Origin: Planctomycetaceae bacterium
Lineage (GTDB): Bacteria > Planctomycetota > Planctomycetia > Planctomycetales > Planctomycetaceae
Length of the DNA: 55,710 nucleotides
Direction: 5' to 3'
NCBI GenBank assembly: GCA_029243145.1
Contig: JAQWSQ010000107.1
Location: forward strand, 1 to 55,710
The notes under the pieces were generated by a model, which saw nothing but the letters and a program-made list of their open reading frames with translations, ran no database searches and was not told where the DNA came from. Position numbers and translations under genes: made by a program. Numbering within the stretch: position 1 is the stretch's first letter; every line of letters begins with the position of its first letter. Shown in pieces: positions 39,184 to 48,408 of this stretch.

Positions 39184-42096
39184 TTAATCGACAAACAGGA
39201 ATTCCGCAGAGTTCAATATGACATGACAGAAATTCGCCAGCGCGCGTGATTCAGGTGAACTGTCAGACTGTTGCTCCGATTCGACACTTTTCCACTTTTG
39301 GGTGAGAAGGTCGAGAGTCTCGTGTGATAATGTTTGTTCTTCATCACTGGGATCGCGACTGAAGGCAATCTGATAGACACGTTGAATTTGTTGGTCTCGA
39401 TTATCGGGGACTTCCTGCTCGACTCGGTCAGAAAATGCGTCAGAAAGTTCTCGGATTAAACTGTTGTTGAGCAGGTGTAACGCCTGTGGAGCAACCATCG
39501 AATTTGGTCGTTCGACACAGTTGGGGCTCATCTGGGGCAAGTCAAAGTTCTCCAAAATTGTGGGGATTTCTTTGCGACGTTGCCGAATATAAATTGATCG
39601 TCTCCAACCATTTTCAGTTCTCTCGGCAGTCACCAAACCGTCCTTGCGGACATCCACGCCGACCGGCTCACCAAATCGCGTCGTGTCGAGTTGGCCGGTG
39701 ACGGCGAGTAGGCTGTCTCGTACTGATTCGGCCCGGATCCGTTTGAGAGGCATCCGCGAAAAGAGAGCATTCGCGGGATCTTTTTCAAACAGTGATTCAT
39801 TAATCTGAGAGGTTTGCTGGTAGGCAGCAGACAGCATGATCTGTTTGTGTAACCATTTGAAGCTCCAACCGTTCTCGACAAACGAGACGGCCAGCCAGTC
39901 AAGTAATTTGGGATGAGTCGGTCGAACGCCACTGTTGCCAAAATTGGAGAGCGATTCGACGATGCCTCGACCAAAATGGTGATGCCAGATGCGATTGACG
40001 ATGACACGTGAGGTCAATGGATGCTCAGGACTGGTCAGCCAGTTGGCAAATGCGAGACGACGTCCGGTAGAACCATCGCGCAAGGGTTGCAGTTTGAAAG
40101 GAGTCTTTCCGTCAGTCAGAACAGACAGAACTCCGGGACCAACCAGCTCACCAGGATTATTAAACTCGCCTCGTCGGAAGACCCAAGTTGGTGAAGGATC
40201 TCCTCGGTCCCACAAGGCGCGAATCATAGGCTGACTGGGAATTTTGCTTTGCAGGGATTTGATTTGTTTGTCAGTTTGCGTTTGTAGCTTGGCCAAGTCG
40301 GCATGCTGCTTGGTGAGTTCTTTGTCTGAGATGGTCAGCTTCGATTCATATTCTTTCGCCAGTTGCCGCTGTTCGGTGGTTTTTTTTTTGTCGCTCACAT
40401 TCAGCAATTTGCCAACCTCTTCTCGCACCTCTGCTGGAATTTCTGTCAGTTGTTGATCAATGAATTCCTGACGCCGAGCGGTGAATTGCTTATTGAGTTT
40501 TGTTTTTAGCGTGTTGATCTGCTGATCGAAGTCCTTTTTTTCGATCTGCCATGTTTGTTCGAGATCAGCCGTCACATAGGGCAAAAACCTTCGCGTGGGA
40601 TTCTTTTGCTTCGATTGATTCGCCACCGAAGTTGGTTTTAACCAATCGTAAACGTCGTATGCTCCTTGGAAAGTGGCCACCAAGCGGAAGTAATCACGAT
40701 GAGGAATTGGATCGTATTTATGCGAGTGACATTGAGCACATCGCAGCGTCAAACCGAGAACCGAGGAACCGAGGACATCAATCTCATCCGAAACCACTTC
40801 GAAGCGTTCTTCAACAGTATCAACGATGTCAGAACCAGTTCCATCGGGGGCTTGTCTCAGAAAACCGGTTGCGATCAGGGCATCCATCATCTTGGGAGTG
40901 ACTTCTTCCGCATTTAGAAAATCAAAAAGTTCATCGCCGGCAATTTGTTCTCTCAAGAATTGATCGTACGGTTTGTCGGCATTGAAGGCGCGAATCACAT
41001 AATCGCGGTATCTCCAGGCATGTTTACGAATCGGGTCGGCGGAGCGTTTTCCCTCGGAGTCTGCGTACCCGGCAAGATCAAGCCACATCCGACCCAAATG
41101 TTCGCCGTAGTGAGGAGACTCGAGGTAATGATCGACCATGCGGCTGTACCAATCGGATGACTCATCATTGAGGAAACGCTGAACGTCTCCCCATTCGGGA
41201 GGCAAACCGGTGAGATCGAACGCGACGCGACGAATCAGGGTCAATTTGGGAGCCGCTTGGGAGTAGTTGAGCTTGTTTGCATTCAACTTCCGCAATAGAA
41301 ATGCATCAATGGGATGCTCGTTCTTGATGTCGGGGACATCCGCTTTCATGGGAGGTTGAAACGCCCAGAATTTCCGATCCTCATCCGTCACTACGGCATC
41401 AGGTTCAGTGGTCTGGATGTTGGGTTTAATGTCATACGCTTTTGCCCCTTGTCTGACCCATTTTGTCAGCAACGCCACTTCAGACGATTCCATCGGTCGG
41501 ACACCCGCACGAATAATCTGTTTCGGTGGTGGCATGTCGCGAGAGAGAACCTTCTTCAACAGCAGGCTTTCCTCTGGCTTGCCGGGACTAATCGCCGGAC
41601 CGGACTTTCCACCTTTAAGGATTGAAGAAACCGTACGTAAATCGAGGTCACCTTCCTGCTTGTGTTTGCCATGACAAACGACACAACGTGAAAACAGAAT
41701 CGGCAATACATCATGCTGAGTCACTTGGACTTCCGTCGGGCCTTTCGCGGGAGCACCGTTGGAGATCCATGTTTTGATCAATGTCAGTTCGGTGTCGGTC
41801 AGTTGCGGTTCGTCCTCCGGAGGCATTCCACCTTCGTCGATCATGATCCACAACATGCTGTCCTCAACGGTATCTGCCAGTCCTGACTCGCCCGATTCGC
41901 CTCCTCGTTTGAGTCCCAACATCGTCGAAAGATCCAGTTCCCCTTTTTTAGACTTGGCATCGTGGCATTGGCCACATTTATCCATCAGAACCGGTTGGAT
42001 ATCATCCTCAAAGAGTGGTTCTGAGGCTTCGGCAAATAGACCTTGACCACAGAAGAGAATCAGAAGAACCAGAGATGTTCGCCGAATGGATTTCAT
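39184..42096 (-). CDS. Double planctomycete cytochrome / DUF1549 / DUF1553 protein
   Basis: 970 residues with a signal peptide (LVLLILFCGQGLFAEA). Unlike the two paralogues at 6546 and 11527 it has two N-terminal cytochrome domains: CGQCH at 41-45 with MPPED at 91, and CVVCH at 138-142 with DMPPPK later. DUF1549 follows (FDLTGLPPEW, CAQCHSHKYDP). Instead of a binding module there is a lysine/glutamine-rich coiled coil between DUF1549 and DUF1553 (about residues 520-610). DUF1553 ends the protein (HPLTSRVIVNRIWHHHFG). A run of ten A residues (40380-40389 as T on the plus strand) codes for Lys-Lys-Lys within the coiled coil. It lies 17 bases after the DUF1552 gene. Confidence 0.92.
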   Translation of the reverse strand: MKSIRRTSLVLLILFCGQGLFAEASEPLFEDDIQPVLMDKCGQCHDAKSKKGELDLSTMLGLKRGGESGESGLADTVEDSMLWIMIDEGGMPPEDEPQLTDTELTLIKTWISNGAPAKGPTEVQVTQHDVLPILFSRCVVCHGKHKQEGDLDLRTVSSILKGGKSGPAISPGKPEESLLLKKVLSRDMPPPKQIIRAGVRPMESSEVALLTKWVRQGAKAYDIKPNIQTTEPDAVVTDEDRKFWAFQPPMKADVPDIKNEHPIDAFLLRKLNANKLNYSQAAPKLTLIRRVAFDLTGLPPEWGDVQRFLNDESSDWYSRMVDHYLESPHYGEHLGRMWLDLAGYADSEGKRSADPIRKHAWRYRDYVIRAFNADKPYDQFLREQIAGDELFDFLNAEEVTPKMMDALIATGFLRQAPDGTGSDIVDTVEERFEVVSDEIDVLGSSVLGLTLRCAQCHSHKYDPIPHRDYFRLVATFQGAYDVYDWLKPTSVANQSKQKNPTRRFLPYVTADLEQTWQIEKKDFDQQINTLKTKLNKQFTARRQEFIDQQLTEIPAEVREEVGKLLNVSDKKKTTEQRQLAKEYESKLTISDKELTKQHADLAKLQTQTDKQIKSLQSKIPSQPMIRALWDRGDPSPTWVFRRGEFNNPGELVGPGVLSVLTDGKTPFKLQPLRDGSTGRRLAFANWLTSPEHPLTSRVIVNRIWHHHFGRGIVESLSNFGNSGVRPTHPKLLDWLAVSFVENGWSFKWLHKQIMLSAAYQQTSQINESLFEKDPANALFSRMPLKRIRAESVRDSLLAVTGQLDTTRFGEPVGVDVRKDGLVTAERTENGWRRSIYIRQRRKEIPTILENFDLPQMSPNCVERPNSMVAPQALHLLNNSLIRELSDAFSDRVEQEVPDNRDQQIQRVYQIAFSRDPSDEEQTLSHETLDLLTQKWKSVESEQQSDSSPESRALANFCHVILNSAEFLFVD

Positions 42097-42113
42097 ACAG
42101 TTTTATTTTTCTA

Positions 42114-43505
42114 TCAGACTTCAGCTAACGTACCGGTGCTGCCACCGAACGTTTCTGTCTCGACACCCAACTTTTGCAGGATCGTAACATACAGTTTTGA
42201 GAGATCCTGCTCTTTGTAATTCATCTCTGATCGATAAGCTCGGTCATTCTGCGGTAATTTGTCGGGAGACTCTTCGCCATACCGTAAGAACTGGCCATGT
42301 TTGAAACCCAGGTTTTTGCCACCAATCAGCAAGAGTGGGTAGTTACGTGACAGATGGAAAGAACTCGACGCCGATCCAAAGAACAACACCGTATTATCCA
42401 ACATATTACCAGCACCGGCAGGTTCAGGTGTGGTTTTGAGTCGTTGTGCGAAACGTCCCAACTCTTCGCTAATAAACTGGCAATACGTTCCAAAATTCTT
42501 CCAGCCGTCTGGTTTCTTAGTCTCGTGAGAAAGTTGATGAGTCAGATTAAAGCCCACCGCACGGGCGAGATAATCGCTCATTCCCACACCGTTTTCTCTG
42601 CCGATTTGATAAGTGGCAACACGCGTTGAATCGGTCTTGAACGCCAAGTAGATCAATTCGTACATGGTTTGTAGATAGAGTCGCGGATCATGGGGAGTGA
42701 TATCGAGCTTGAGGTGATCGACATCAACTTGAGGAAGCGGAATATCCATCCACCGCTTCGCCTTGGCGACTCGGATTTCCGTATCGCGGACCGATTGAAG
42801 ATATTCGTCCAACGATTTTTGGTCATTCCTCGACAACTGTTTGTGCAAAGAACGAGCATCCATCATTAGATCGTCGAGCACGCTTTGGCTCATTGCGAGA
42901 CGACGTTTGGCCTCGGCATCACTCTTCACAAACAGCATGTCGAAGATGCGTTTCGGTCGATGTTCGGCAGGAATCGCTCGACCATTCTGATTGAAAGACA
43001 TCGTATGCGTACCGCGTGGTGAACCGGTCCCACCATCCGTTGACATCACCAGCGAGGAAAAGCGTATCTCGTCTCCGACCTCCGCGGCAAACCTTTGGTC
43101 GAGCGAGATGGTGTTTTTGTAATCCCCAAAACCTCCCGTGTCTGCACCCGTTAAGAACTGGTCGGCATTCGAATGACCGTGAACGTTTCGGACGCCGGGA
43201 TGAGATAAACCACCAAGAATGGTTGTGTCGCTCCGCAAAGGTTCCAAGGGATCCAAGCATTTCGTGAAGGTAAAGTCTTTCCCACGACCGTGCGGAAACC
43301 AGTTCCAGTCTTGATGTCCGGGGTCATCCACGTGAGGCATGGGAACGCCGTCAGGCAGATAGAAACATGCCAGTCGTTTTTTAGTTTGCTGTTCGGCAGC
43401 GTACGAAACTTTTGAGAACGATTCAAACGCCGGAAGTGCGAGGGCAAAACCTCCGACTCCGCGAAGAAACTTTCTGCGGTTCAATGATGATAGAGACAGA
43501 TTCAT
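42114..43505 (-). CDS. DUF1552 protein, Tat-exported
   Basis: 463 residues from the ATG at 43505. The N-terminal signal has a Tat-like motif (LNRRKFLRGVGGFALALPAF). Typical DUF1552 blocks follow: RLACFYLPDGVPMPHV, GLSHPGVRNVHGHSNADQFL, SRNDQKSLDEYLQSVRDTE and ILQKLGVETETFGGSTGTL at the end. DUF1552 proteins share the general alkaline-phosphatase-like theme of DUF1501 and pair with DUF1592-type cytochromes, as here (23 bases downstream of one). The biochemical activity is unknown. Confidence 0.92.
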   Translation of the reverse strand: MNLSLSSLNRRKFLRGVGGFALALPAFESFSKVSYAAEQQTKKRLACFYLPDGVPMPHVDDPGHQDWNWFPHGRGKDFTFTKCLDPLEPLRSDTTILGGLSHPGVRNVHGHSNADQFLTGADTGGFGDYKNTISLDQRFAAEVGDEIRFSSLVMSTDGGTGSPRGTHTMSFNQNGRAIPAEHRPKRIFDMLFVKSDAEAKRRLAMSQSVLDDLMMDARSLHKQLSRNDQKSLDEYLQSVRDTEIRVAKAKRWMDIPLPQVDVDHLKLDITPHDPRLYLQTMYELIYLAFKTDSTRVATYQIGRENGVGMSDYLARAVGFNLTHQLSHETKKPDGWKNFGTYCQFISEELGRFAQRLKTTPEPAGAGNMLDNTVLFFGSASSSFHLSRNYPLLLIGGKNLGFKHGQFLRYGEESPDKLPQNDRAYRSEMNYKEQDLSKLYVTILQKLGVETETFGGSTGTLAEV

Positions 43506-43527
43506 CAAAATATTTTCCAGTGTTGTG

Positions 43528-46128
43528 TTATTTAGAGAGGAACAATTCGCTCGTTACGATCAATGTGATCAGCGTTCTCAAACCGTCATTCTGTTTTCGT
43601 AATTGTGCCGTAATGTCGTCAATGTCGGAACGATCCGCGAACGAGAGTGGTCGCCCCAACGCAAATGAAGTCAATTTGTGAACGAGTGCTCGGGCAAACT
43701 GATCCTGACGATTCTCTAACAGGAATCGTTTCAACCCATCCATGCCGTCCAGCTCTTGCTGATTGAACAACAGACTCGAGGCATCGACGGGCTGATCTTT
43801 GATTTTATCACGCCACGTTCCGATTGCATCAAAATTCTCAAATGCGATGCCCCACGGGTCGATTCGTGCGTGACACGAAAAGCACGCGGGATCGCTACGG
43901 TGATCTTCCATTCGTTCTTTGAGTGTCATTTTCAGAATTTCCGGGTCTGCCAGATCAATCTCGGGAACCGCCGGAGGTGGGGGAGGAGGAGGATCATTGA
44001 GCAAACTTTCTAGCAACCAGATCCCCCGTTTCAAAGGATGAGAATCTTTACCGTCGGAGTTCATGGCCAGAAGCCCCGCCTGTGTTAAAAAGCCACCCCG
44101 TCGAGATTCTGGCTTCAACTTCACCTTGCGGAAATGATTTCCATGGACTTCGCTCAATTGGTAATGCTGGGCAAGCCGCTGGTTCACCATGGCATAGTCG
44201 GTATGAATGAAGTCCATAATGCTTTGGTCACTATTGAGCACTTCTTGAAAGAAAGCGATGGGTTCTTCCTGCATAGATTCTTTGAGTTCCGGCGTGAACT
44301 GTCGATAAACTTTCGGGTCGACTTTAAGATAATCGAGCAATTGCATCCCCAACCACTGCCGCACGAATTGTCGCGAAAATCGCTTTGCGCGCGGGTCTTC
44401 GAGCATCCGTTCGGTTTGACCAATCAGCACATCGTGCTTGCTGAGTTGTCCCTGTTTGGCCAGATTGAGTAACTGCTGATCGGGAGTGCTGCACCACAGG
44501 AACATCGCCAGTCGACTCGCCAACTCAAAATCGTTCAACCGTGCTTCGACTTCACTCCCGGAACTTTCATCGGCTTGCACGAGATAGAGAAACTTGGGGG
44601 ACGAAAGTACCGCCGCGAGAACTTCAATCATCGTTTCCTGAAAGCTGTCAAAGCCGGGACGCAATTGCGTGAAGAGCTGTACTTTCTGTGCGACCTCCGC
44701 GTCCGTGACAGGTCGTCGCCAGGCGCGCATCATAAAGTGATTCAACACTTCACGAGCGTAGACTGTCTCATTCTCTTTGTTTCGACTTTCAATAAAAATC
44801 CGCGTATGAGATTCAGGAGGCCATTGTTCGTAATAGGGAGCGATGACTTCCAGATACTCAATCCGGATATTGGCTCGTTCTTTTAATGAGGCGTTCTGAT
44901 GGACATTCTCAAAAATCAGATATTCGGTGGGGTTGGGATATCCTCCCACTTCATATTCAGTCCGAAATGGATTACGAATCACCTCACTCAGCAGTATTTC
45001 CCACTCATACCACTTTGGACTATCGGGTTCAGCTCTGATCGCTTGATCGCCTGGCCCAATACGTTCAGAAGCGTGAGAGTTATTGCTGGCCTGTTGACCA
45101 TAAGAGAGCCGCAACGTGGGGTATCGTTCCTCTTCAGCCACCGCTTTCGATGCTCGGACTCGTACGAGCGCTGTTCCGCTGGCGGGTAGAAAATTGCCCA
45201 AATCGAAGATTTGTTTTTTCCCCGCCGGAAGAACAAAAATGTCCTTTGAGAAGGCTGGGATTTCAGAACGGGTATCGGTTGGTCTCCAACTATATTTGCC
45301 ATCATTGTAGGCATATCTACCGTTAACCCCTTCCTCTGTTTCCAAGTTGATGAAGTGTGCGTTCCGAGGATTGAATTTTTCGCTCTTGTTCAATTTGCTC
45401 ATCAACTCGAATCCTGCCTGCATCGTGATGCCGTAAAAGATCGGCTTTGGTTGATCTCCTGTCACGGTTGCCTTTTGTAATGCCGTCCTGGCGATAGAGC
45501 GGTAGGTTTCAAATTGCCGAGCAGAAAGATGCAGCATCTCGGAACTGTTCTGAAAGCCGTCTTCGGAAGATGAGTCGGGAGGAAGATTTTTCGCAAAATC
45601 GTAGGGCAGTCCGAGTAGGTCTTGTAAGGCGTAGTTGTATTCATATTTTGTCATCCGACGAAAGGAAGAATGATTCTGATCATTGCGCCGAATTTGCGAA
45701 GCGATCTGAATTTCTGAGGAGAGCCAATCGATAACTTTGGCTCGATGATCATCACTGAGTTCGACTTCGTCTGCGGGTGGCATCTCGCCGTTGCTTAAAA
45801 CTCTGGAAACTTCCAACCACCAACTGAGATCTTCCCCCTTCACCAAATCGGGGTTGAGCGTATCGACGCGGAACTCGCCCTCTTGCAACTCAGCGCCATG
45901 GCATTGCACGCAGGAGGCTTTGAGCACGGGGGCAATCTCTTTCCGAAACTGATCAAGCTGCTGAGTTGGGATCGCATCACTGCTGCTCGCTTTGTGATCT
46001 CGCAAGAACGCGGACTGCAAACGCCCCGCAGCTCGGACTTCTTCCAGAGACGAACTTGGTTTCTGCGCACAAAGTACGCCCACGAATGTCAGAAGAAATA
46101 CCAAGAGAAGTGGGAGGGTCAGTTTCAT
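43528..46128 (-). CDS. DUF1592-type planctomycete cytochrome protein (DUF1587/1592/1588/1585)
   Basis: 866 residues with a signal peptide (LPLLLVFLLTFVGVLCA). The N-terminal cytochrome domain has CVQCH at 73-77 and a MPPADE ligand segment. The order after it is DUF1587 (MTKYEYNYALQDLLGLPYDF, about 155-215), a carbohydrate-binding-like middle, DUF1595/DUF1592 (FMMRAWRRPVTDAEV), DUF1588 with a proline run and a second heme motif CFSCH (PACFSCHARIDPWG), and DUF1585 (ALGRPLSFADRSDID). This is the usual partner of DUF1552. It heads the five-gene minus-strand operon. No clear ribosome site precedes the ATG. Confidence 0.92.
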   Translation of the reverse strand: MKLTLPLLLVFLLTFVGVLCAQKPSSSLEEVRAAGRLQSAFLRDHKASSSDAIPTQQLDQFRKEIAPVLKASCVQCHGAELQEGEFRVDTLNPDLVKGEDLSWWLEVSRVLSNGEMPPADEVELSDDHRAKVIDWLSSEIQIASQIRRNDQNHSSFRRMTKYEYNYALQDLLGLPYDFAKNLPPDSSSEDGFQNSSEMLHLSARQFETYRSIARTALQKATVTGDQPKPIFYGITMQAGFELMSKLNKSEKFNPRNAHFINLETEEGVNGRYAYNDGKYSWRPTDTRSEIPAFSKDIFVLPAGKKQIFDLGNFLPASGTALVRVRASKAVAEEERYPTLRLSYGQQASNNSHASERIGPGDQAIRAEPDSPKWYEWEILLSEVIRNPFRTEYEVGGYPNPTEYLIFENVHQNASLKERANIRIEYLEVIAPYYEQWPPESHTRIFIESRNKENETVYAREVLNHFMMRAWRRPVTDAEVAQKVQLFTQLRPGFDSFQETMIEVLAAVLSSPKFLYLVQADESSGSEVEARLNDFELASRLAMFLWCSTPDQQLLNLAKQGQLSKHDVLIGQTERMLEDPRAKRFSRQFVRQWLGMQLLDYLKVDPKVYRQFTPELKESMQEEPIAFFQEVLNSDQSIMDFIHTDYAMVNQRLAQHYQLSEVHGNHFRKVKLKPESRRGGFLTQAGLLAMNSDGKDSHPLKRGIWLLESLLNDPPPPPPPAVPEIDLADPEILKMTLKERMEDHRSDPACFSCHARIDPWGIAFENFDAIGTWRDKIKDQPVDASSLLFNQQELDGMDGLKRFLLENRQDQFARALVHKLTSFALGRPLSFADRSDIDDITAQLRKQNDGLRTLITLIVTSELFLSK

Positions 46129-46454
46129 GATCTAGGGACGACAACATGATCACATAGACGTGTCGTCATATTTAAGCAACAGGGAGGGAGATACAACGCG
46201 AGGAACGGTGCTTCAGGATCTCTCAGCGAGACCACGAATCAGGAGGCATTGATATTAAAACAGATCTGACAAAAGCCTGTCAAAGTGATTTCGTCACAAA
46301 CGGTCACAAGTGTTCGAGATATCGGCGTATTCACGTAGAATCCGCATGATCGTCCCGATCAAGAAATTTGCAAGAATCATGGCTAACAGCTAGTCTGTCT
46401 CTACAGAGCACTGGAGTCTTTTACGAAGATGCCCTCATCAGTTAGGAACAGCAG
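46129..46454. other. Divergent promoter region of the five-gene operon
   Basis: About 325 bases between the operon head (minus) and a small secreted-protein gene (plus). No RNA gene or repeat family is evident; a short direct repeat GTCACAA occurs twice near 46300. The region should hold the promoter of the five-gene operon, but no confident hexamers were found. Confidence 0.45.
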
Positions 46455-46910
46455 ATGAAACATGCGATTTGCATCTCGATCTTGCTTTGCTTCTTCAACT
46501 CTCATGGATTATTAGGGCAGGCGAGACAAGCGGCCTCTCCTCAAGTAGAACCTCTACAAAAAAAGTCTCCACTGAAGTCGATTCACGGCACTTGGGATAT
46601 CAGCGCAGCGAGCTATCAAATGTTAGGCGGCAGCGAAATTTATCACTTCTTTGATGATAAATTAATCATCACTAACTACGCCGGGCCCACGAAGTCCGAA
46701 CCTCGCAATCCCTTGAAATTTTCGTCACAGCATGTCTATCAGATTTCTTTGGATTCAAAAAATCGCCTGCTCATAATGACGCCTTACCCAGATCCAAACG
46801 CTTATCAGAAAAAAAGTTTCCATGTGAAAGCTAAAGAAGGGGAATTGCTTTTTTATCGAGAGGGAGAAGACGACTGGAGTTTTACTCTTTCTCGAGTGAA
46901 AAATAATTGA
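46455..46910 (+). CDS. Small secreted protein (TIGR03067-like beta-barrel possible)
   Basis: 151 residues, signal peptide at the N-terminus (ICISILLCFFNSHGLLG). AGGAA 6 bases before the ATG supports the start. The mature part is beta-rich with SIHGTWDISAAS and a regular alternation of short strands (HVYQISLDSKNRLLIM, LLFYREGEDDWSFTL). That pattern resembles the lipocalin-like TIGR03067 proteins that are numerous in planctomycetes; the match is by eye and uncertain. The next gene starts 15-70 bases on. Confidence 0.65.
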   Translation: MKHAICISILLCFFNSHGLLGQARQAASPQVEPLQKKSPLKSIHGTWDISAASYQMLGGSEIYHFFDDKLIITNYAGPTKSEPRNPLKFSSQHVYQISLDSKNRLLIMTPYPDPNAYQKKSFHVKAKEGELLFYREGEDDWSFTLSRVKNN

Positions 46911-46979
46911 GCGTCAAAGGCAAGGTTGAATGTTAGTGATGCTTTGCTAACTCAACCGATACAACTTGTGGAACATGCT

Positions 46980-47441
46980 ATGTACCCCGATCCGAATTTG
47001 CACTCATCACCGACTGATGCCGGTCCTAGGCGTCCTGATCGTCAAACAGCAGCCACGTTAAGAGCGCAGAACCCGTTGTTGTTTTGGATACTGATCCTCA
47101 TGACGGGTGCCGGCCTATTAACACTGATTGTTCCCGCGATTCAAAATGCGCGTATCGCCGCTCGTCAGTCGAAGTCCAACTGTTCTCTGAAGCAGAACGG
47201 GATGGCAGCATACAATTATTACGATGTGAAAGGGGGGTTGCCGACTCATTCATTGACTGATCCTGCCGGTACTCCTTTGCATAGCTGGTGTACCGAATTG
47301 CTTCCCTTTCTGGATGCCGAATCGCTTTATCGCAGTATTGATTTCTCGAAAGCGTGGAGTCATCCCGACAACACTGCGTATTTCAGAGAGCCGGCACGGG
47401 CGAAACTCCTCGCACTTCTCAACCATTGGCGGCCATTTTGA
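46980..47441 (+). CDS. Truncated DUF1559-like membrane protein
   Basis: 153 residues from the ATG at 46980 (a TTG at 46926 with a ribosome-like AAGG is an alternative). It has one hydrophobic segment (LLFWILILMTGAGLLTLIVPAI) followed by a diverged DUF1559 head (NARIAARQSKSNCSLKQNG, AAYNYYDVKGGLPTH) and the pattern HSWCTELLPFLDAESLYRSI. The type IV leader motif is missing. The usual C-terminal half (about 150 residues with the LLADGSVRF block) is absent: the frame ends at 47441, 8 bases before a membrane-protein start. This is most likely a gene cut short by a deletion. Confidence 0.6.
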   Translation: MYPDPNLHSSPTDAGPRRPDRQTAATLRAQNPLLFWILILMTGAGLLTLIVPAIQNARIAARQSKSNCSLKQNGMAAYNYYDVKGGLPTHSLTDPAGTPLHSWCTELLPFLDAESLYRSIDFSKAWSHPDNTAYFREPARAKLLALLNHWRPF

Positions 47442-47449
47442 GAGACTGG

Positions 47450-48337
47450 ATGCCTTTCGCGTTGAGCGCGGCAATCACTGCCGGTGTCGCTCCGCTGCTG
47501 TTCGTGCAAATTGTTTATCCGACCGCGTTTTATACGGCTAACTTATTGCTGTGGTGGCGCTGGATGCTTGTCATTCCTGTGCTGATTGTCGCTTTCTACT
47601 TGCTCTATCTGGTGAAAAGTCGACGTTACTCGACTTGGTCGTTCCCGGCCCGAACATTGATTGCGGCATTCATTGCGGCAAGTTTTTTGTTCGTCGGTTT
47701 CTGCTGGACCGCCAACCATCTCATCTCAATGCATCAGACAAGCTGGCCGGAGATTTACGAAAGCGGCAACATTGGAATCTCCTCAATTGAAGTCACCTTG
47801 CGAGTGTTCATCTGGGCCGGCGGTGCGATCCCCTCCATGTGTATCATGGCTGCCTGGCAATTGTCGGCTCAAGATGATCAGGAAGCGCGAATTGAAGAAC
47901 GCCGACTCGGACGCGCTGCGTTGGGAGGACTAACTGTCGCGACAATCGCAGGAGTCGTCTATCTGTTTCAGTTGGATGAGTCGTCACGAGGATTGATTCT
48001 GGGATCATTTGGAAGCATTTATCTGGGGATCGCTGTTGTCGGAGTCATCCTGCAAGTCGTACTCTGGTCGATGATCTTGCGGAATCGGTCCACTCGACTG
48101 CAACTGGCAATGATCACTGTTGGAACCCTCTTGTCATTGATCGGCGTGTCTGTCTTACGAGAGGCGATCCGCATCAGTCATCTGGACCTCAACTTACTCT
48201 TTGAGGATCATGAGAAGGCGTGGGAGATCGGCGGTTTCACTCTGTTTCTCATCATGGCGGTTGTGAATATTGCCGTCATCGGACTGTGTGTTGTCATGGT
48301 GCGACGTGGATTAAAACAGACATCTGCGGAGAGATGA
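47450..48337 (+). CDS. Polytopic inner-membrane protein of unknown function
   Basis: 295 residues from the ATG at 47450, which has GAGAG upstream; the frame is open from 47354 but that part overlaps the previous gene and looks non-coding. Roughly eight hydrophobic segments (e.g. LLWWRWMLVIPVLIVAFYLLY, FIAASFLFVGFC, VTLRVFIWAGGAIPSMCIM, IYLGIAVVGVILQVVLW, FTLFLIMAVVNIAVIGLCVVM). I do not assign a function. Because it begins directly after a truncated DUF1559-like gene, its own N-terminus may also be missing. Confidence 0.6.
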   Translation: MPFALSAAITAGVAPLLFVQIVYPTAFYTANLLLWWRWMLVIPVLIVAFYLLYLVKSRRYSTWSFPARTLIAAFIAASFLFVGFCWTANHLISMHQTSWPEIYESGNIGISSIEVTLRVFIWAGGAIPSMCIMAAWQLSAQDDQEARIEERRLGRAALGGLTVATIAGVVYLFQLDESSRGLILGSFGSIYLGIAVVGVILQVVLWSMILRNRSTRLQLAMITVGTLLSLIGVSVLREAIRISHLDLNLLFEDHEKAWEIGGFTLFLIMAVVNIAVIGLCVVMVRRGLKQTSAER

Positions 48338-48342
48338 ACTCC

Positions 48343-48380
48343 AAAAAAAACGCGACCGGCAGGTTAAACCGATCGCGTTT
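48343..48380 (-). terminator. Rho-independent terminator of the autotransporter gene
   Basis: On the minus strand AAACGCGA pairs with TCGCGTTT with an inner three-base stem, followed by eight T residues (A8 at 48343-48350 on the plus strand). It sits 28 bases after the autotransporter stop and between convergent genes. Confidence 0.8.
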
Positions 48381-48408
48381 GAATGGTGTTCAATGAATAA
48401 ATCAGCGA

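Noticed and set aside
47354..47449. N-terminal extension of the membrane protein from 47354
   Set aside because: It overlaps the DUF1559-like gene and its sequence lacks hydrophobic or conserved character; the ATG at 47450 has a better ribosome site.
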